The position numbers were made by a program, and so were the translations under genes. 64,000 nucleotides of DNA, taken from the NCBI RefSeq assembly GCF_900142195.1, contig NZ_FRAB01000003.1:1-64000 (forward strand). Direction: 5' to 3'. Positions 62,896-64,000 of the stretch are shown here, piece after piece; within the stretch, counting starts at the first letter, position 1; each line of letters begins with the position of its first letter. A model generated the notes under the pieces. That model searched no databases, was not told the DNA's origin, and saw only the letters and a list, made by a program, of their open reading frames with translations. This stretch comes from Paraburkholderia terricola. GTDB taxonomy: Bacteria; Pseudomonadota; Gammaproteobacteria; Burkholderiales; Burkholderiaceae.

Positions 62896-63966
62896 ATGCC
62901 GTGCGCGCTTCGCCAAGCCGTTTTTCGCGCAGGTCCGGCGCTTCTGATCACGGCGGTTTTCTGCTGCGGGCTGCTGCTCGCAGGGCCGGTCGCGGCCGGC
63001 GACAGAGTGCTGCGCGTGCTCGCCTGGCCGGGCTATGCGGACGCCGACGTGGTGCGCGGTTTCGAGGCCCGCTACCAGGCGAAAGTGGAAGTCACGATGG
63101 TGGATTCCGACGAGGCGCTGTGGGCCCAGATGCACGCGAAAGACACGCCGCCTTTCGACGTGCTCGCCGCCAATACCGCCGAAATCCAGCGCTATACGCG
63201 CGCCAATCTGCTGGCCCCGCTCGACCTCGCGAGCCTGCCGAACACGAAAAGACAGTTGCCGCGTTTCCAGGCGTTGTCGTCGATCGAGGGGCTCACCTCG
63301 GCGGGCCAGGTGTACGGCATCCCATTCACGTATTCGTCGATGGGGCTGATTTACGACCGCAAGCAGATCCCCGTCGCGCCGCGCTCGATGCTCGAATTGT
63401 GGAACCCGCGCTATCGCGGCAAGGTGCTGGACTTCAATAGCGCGCAGCACAATTTCTCGTTTACCGCATTGGCGCTCGGCTACGCGCATCCGTTTCAGCT
63501 CGACGCCGCGCAGATGCGCGTGATTACCCAGAAGCTCATCGCGCTGCGCCGCAATCTGCTCACCTACTACACGTTGCCGGAAGAGGCGACCGCGTTCTTC
63601 ATCGAGCACAAGGTCGCGTTGATGTTCGGCAATTACGGCACGCAGCAGGTCGAATTGCTGCGCCGCGCGGGCGCGGATGTGGGCTATGTGATTCCCGACG
63701 AAGGCGTGCTTGCGTGGCTGGATTGCTGGGCGATGACGCGCTCGGCCTCGGATCGCACGCTCGCGCTCGCATGGATCGATTACATGCTCGAACCGGAAGT
63801 CAGCGGGTTGTTGCCGCAACGCCAGGGACTCGCCAACACGTTGACGGCGCCCGTGGACAACAACGCTAACGCACGCATCATGTGGATCGGCCCGGTGGAA
63901 GATATCCAGCGGCGCGAGGAACTGTGGACCCGAATCGTGTCCGGAGACCGGTCGGAGCGTTTTTGA
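62896..63966 (+). CDS. PotD-like periplasmic binding protein
   Basis: 356 residues from the chosen start (MPCALRQAVFRAGPALLI), giving a normal signal peptide that ends at AGPVAAGD. The mature part matches spermidine/putrescine-type binding proteins: RVLRVLAWPGYADADVVRGF, FDVLAANTAEIQRY, YGIPFTYSSMGLIYDR and YTLPEEATAFFIEHKVALMF. ATGs and a GTG further upstream (to 62821) keep the frame and make the start uncertain. The stop TGA overlaps the next ATG (TGATG). No transporter genes are visible, so the protein may feed a membrane sensor. Confidence 0.85.
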   Translation: MPCALRQAVFRAGPALLITAVFCCGLLLAGPVAAGDRVLRVLAWPGYADADVVRGFEARYQAKVEVTMVDSDEALWAQMHAKDTPPFDVLAANTAEIQRYTRANLLAPLDLASLPNTKRQLPRFQALSSIEGLTSAGQVYGIPFTYSSMGLIYDRKQIPVAPRSMLELWNPRYRGKVLDFNSAQHNFSFTALALGYAHPFQLDAAQMRVITQKLIALRRNLLTYYTLPEEATAFFIEHKVALMFGNYGTQQVELLRRAGADVGYVIPDEGVLAWLDCWAMTRSASDRTLALAWIDYMLEPEVSGLLPQRQGLANTLTAPVDNNANARIMWIGPVEDIQRREELWTRIVSGDRSERF

Positions 63967-64000
63967 TGATACGCCCAGGCTTAACGTTCAAGTTATCGGT
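63966..64000 (+). CDS. Start of a gene running off the window
   Basis: Only about 11 codons are visible (MIRPGLTFKLS). The ATG overlaps the stop of the PotD-like gene in TGATG. The short basic-hydrophobic opening (RPGLTFKLS) resembles the cytoplasmic lead-in of membrane sensor proteins such as histidine kinases or GGDEF proteins, which would be translationally coupled to a periplasmic binding protein. This is a guess from 11 residues. Confidence 0.4.
   Translation, partial: MIRPGLTFKLS

Overview
The window reads as a chromosomal segment of a high-GC betaproteobacterium of the Burkholderia/Paraburkholderia group. The evidence is the consistent GC-rich third-position codon use, two Burkholderia-type trimeric porins, DUF4148, DUF2968 and DUF3443 proteins, a 3-hydroxybutyrate oligomer hydrolase, and a typical aldehyde oxidoreductase set. 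No rRNA, tRNA or CRISPR array was seen. Species-level assignment is not possible from reading alone.

Layout. 1-1360: a complete IS5-type insertion sequence with 16-bp perfect terminal inverted repeats. 1.4-7.2 kb (minus strand): a small hypothetical protein, a clade-3 catalase, an FtsI-like class B penicillin-binding protein and a chemoreceptor. 7.7-11.7 kb (plus): a compact three-gene phosphonate operon, PEP mutase fused to a nucleotidyltransferase, phosphonopyruvate decarboxylase and 2-aminoethylphosphonate transaminase. It should make 2-aminoethylphosphonate and perhaps CMP-activate it for surface decoration. 11.8-17.6 kb (minus): a 50-residue Pro/Asp-rich peptide, a LmbE/PIG-L deacetylase, and paoABC (Tat-exported 2Fe-2S subunit, FAD/4Fe-4S subunit, molybdopterin subunit) with a MocA-like cytidylyltransferase. 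17.7-26 kb: a lipoprotein 3HB-oligomer hydrolase, exonuclease III, a CsbD-like membrane protein, a motAB pair, an outer-membrane protein built of two homologous barrel halves, and a polysaccharide deacetylase.

26-39 kb (mostly plus): LysR regulator, D-amino-acid dehydrogenase, lone glutamate/aspartate-type binding protein, SDR, sirtuin, flavoprotein, DUF938 methyltransferase, 6-phosphogluconate dehydrogenase, DUF4148 and DUF2968 proteins, cupin, LysM/LytM lipoprotein and threonine aldolase. 39-46 kb: MFS exporter, an 829-bp intergenic stretch carrying two unrelated minisatellites, glycogen phosphorylase, a DUF3443 lipoprotein and a two-TM protein. 46-52.6 kb: a TetR regulator diverging from a complete tripartite efflux operon (outer-membrane factor, EmrA-like adaptor, EmrB-like pump), with a palindromic operator beside a -35/-10 pair, then a type II NADH dehydrogenase.

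52.8-58 kb: a N-acetylmuramic-acid recovery locus. murQ, murP and a third gene for a porin run on the minus strand, diverging from murR, with nested GGAATA/TATTCC palindromes in front of murQ. 58-64 kb: a second porin, an aspartoacylase-family hydrolase, an ArgT/HisJ-type binding protein with a double-hairpin terminator, a small membrane protein, and a PotD-like binding protein whose stop codon overlaps the start of a gene that leaves the window.

Most convergent gene pairs are separated by strong, usually bidirectional hairpins. The best candidates for novelty are the PEP mutase-nucleotidyltransferase fusion with its altered signature loop, the porin coupled to MurNAc uptake, the duplicated-barrel outer-membrane protein, the in-frame 9-bp minisatellite, and the overlapping binding-protein/partner pair at the right edge.
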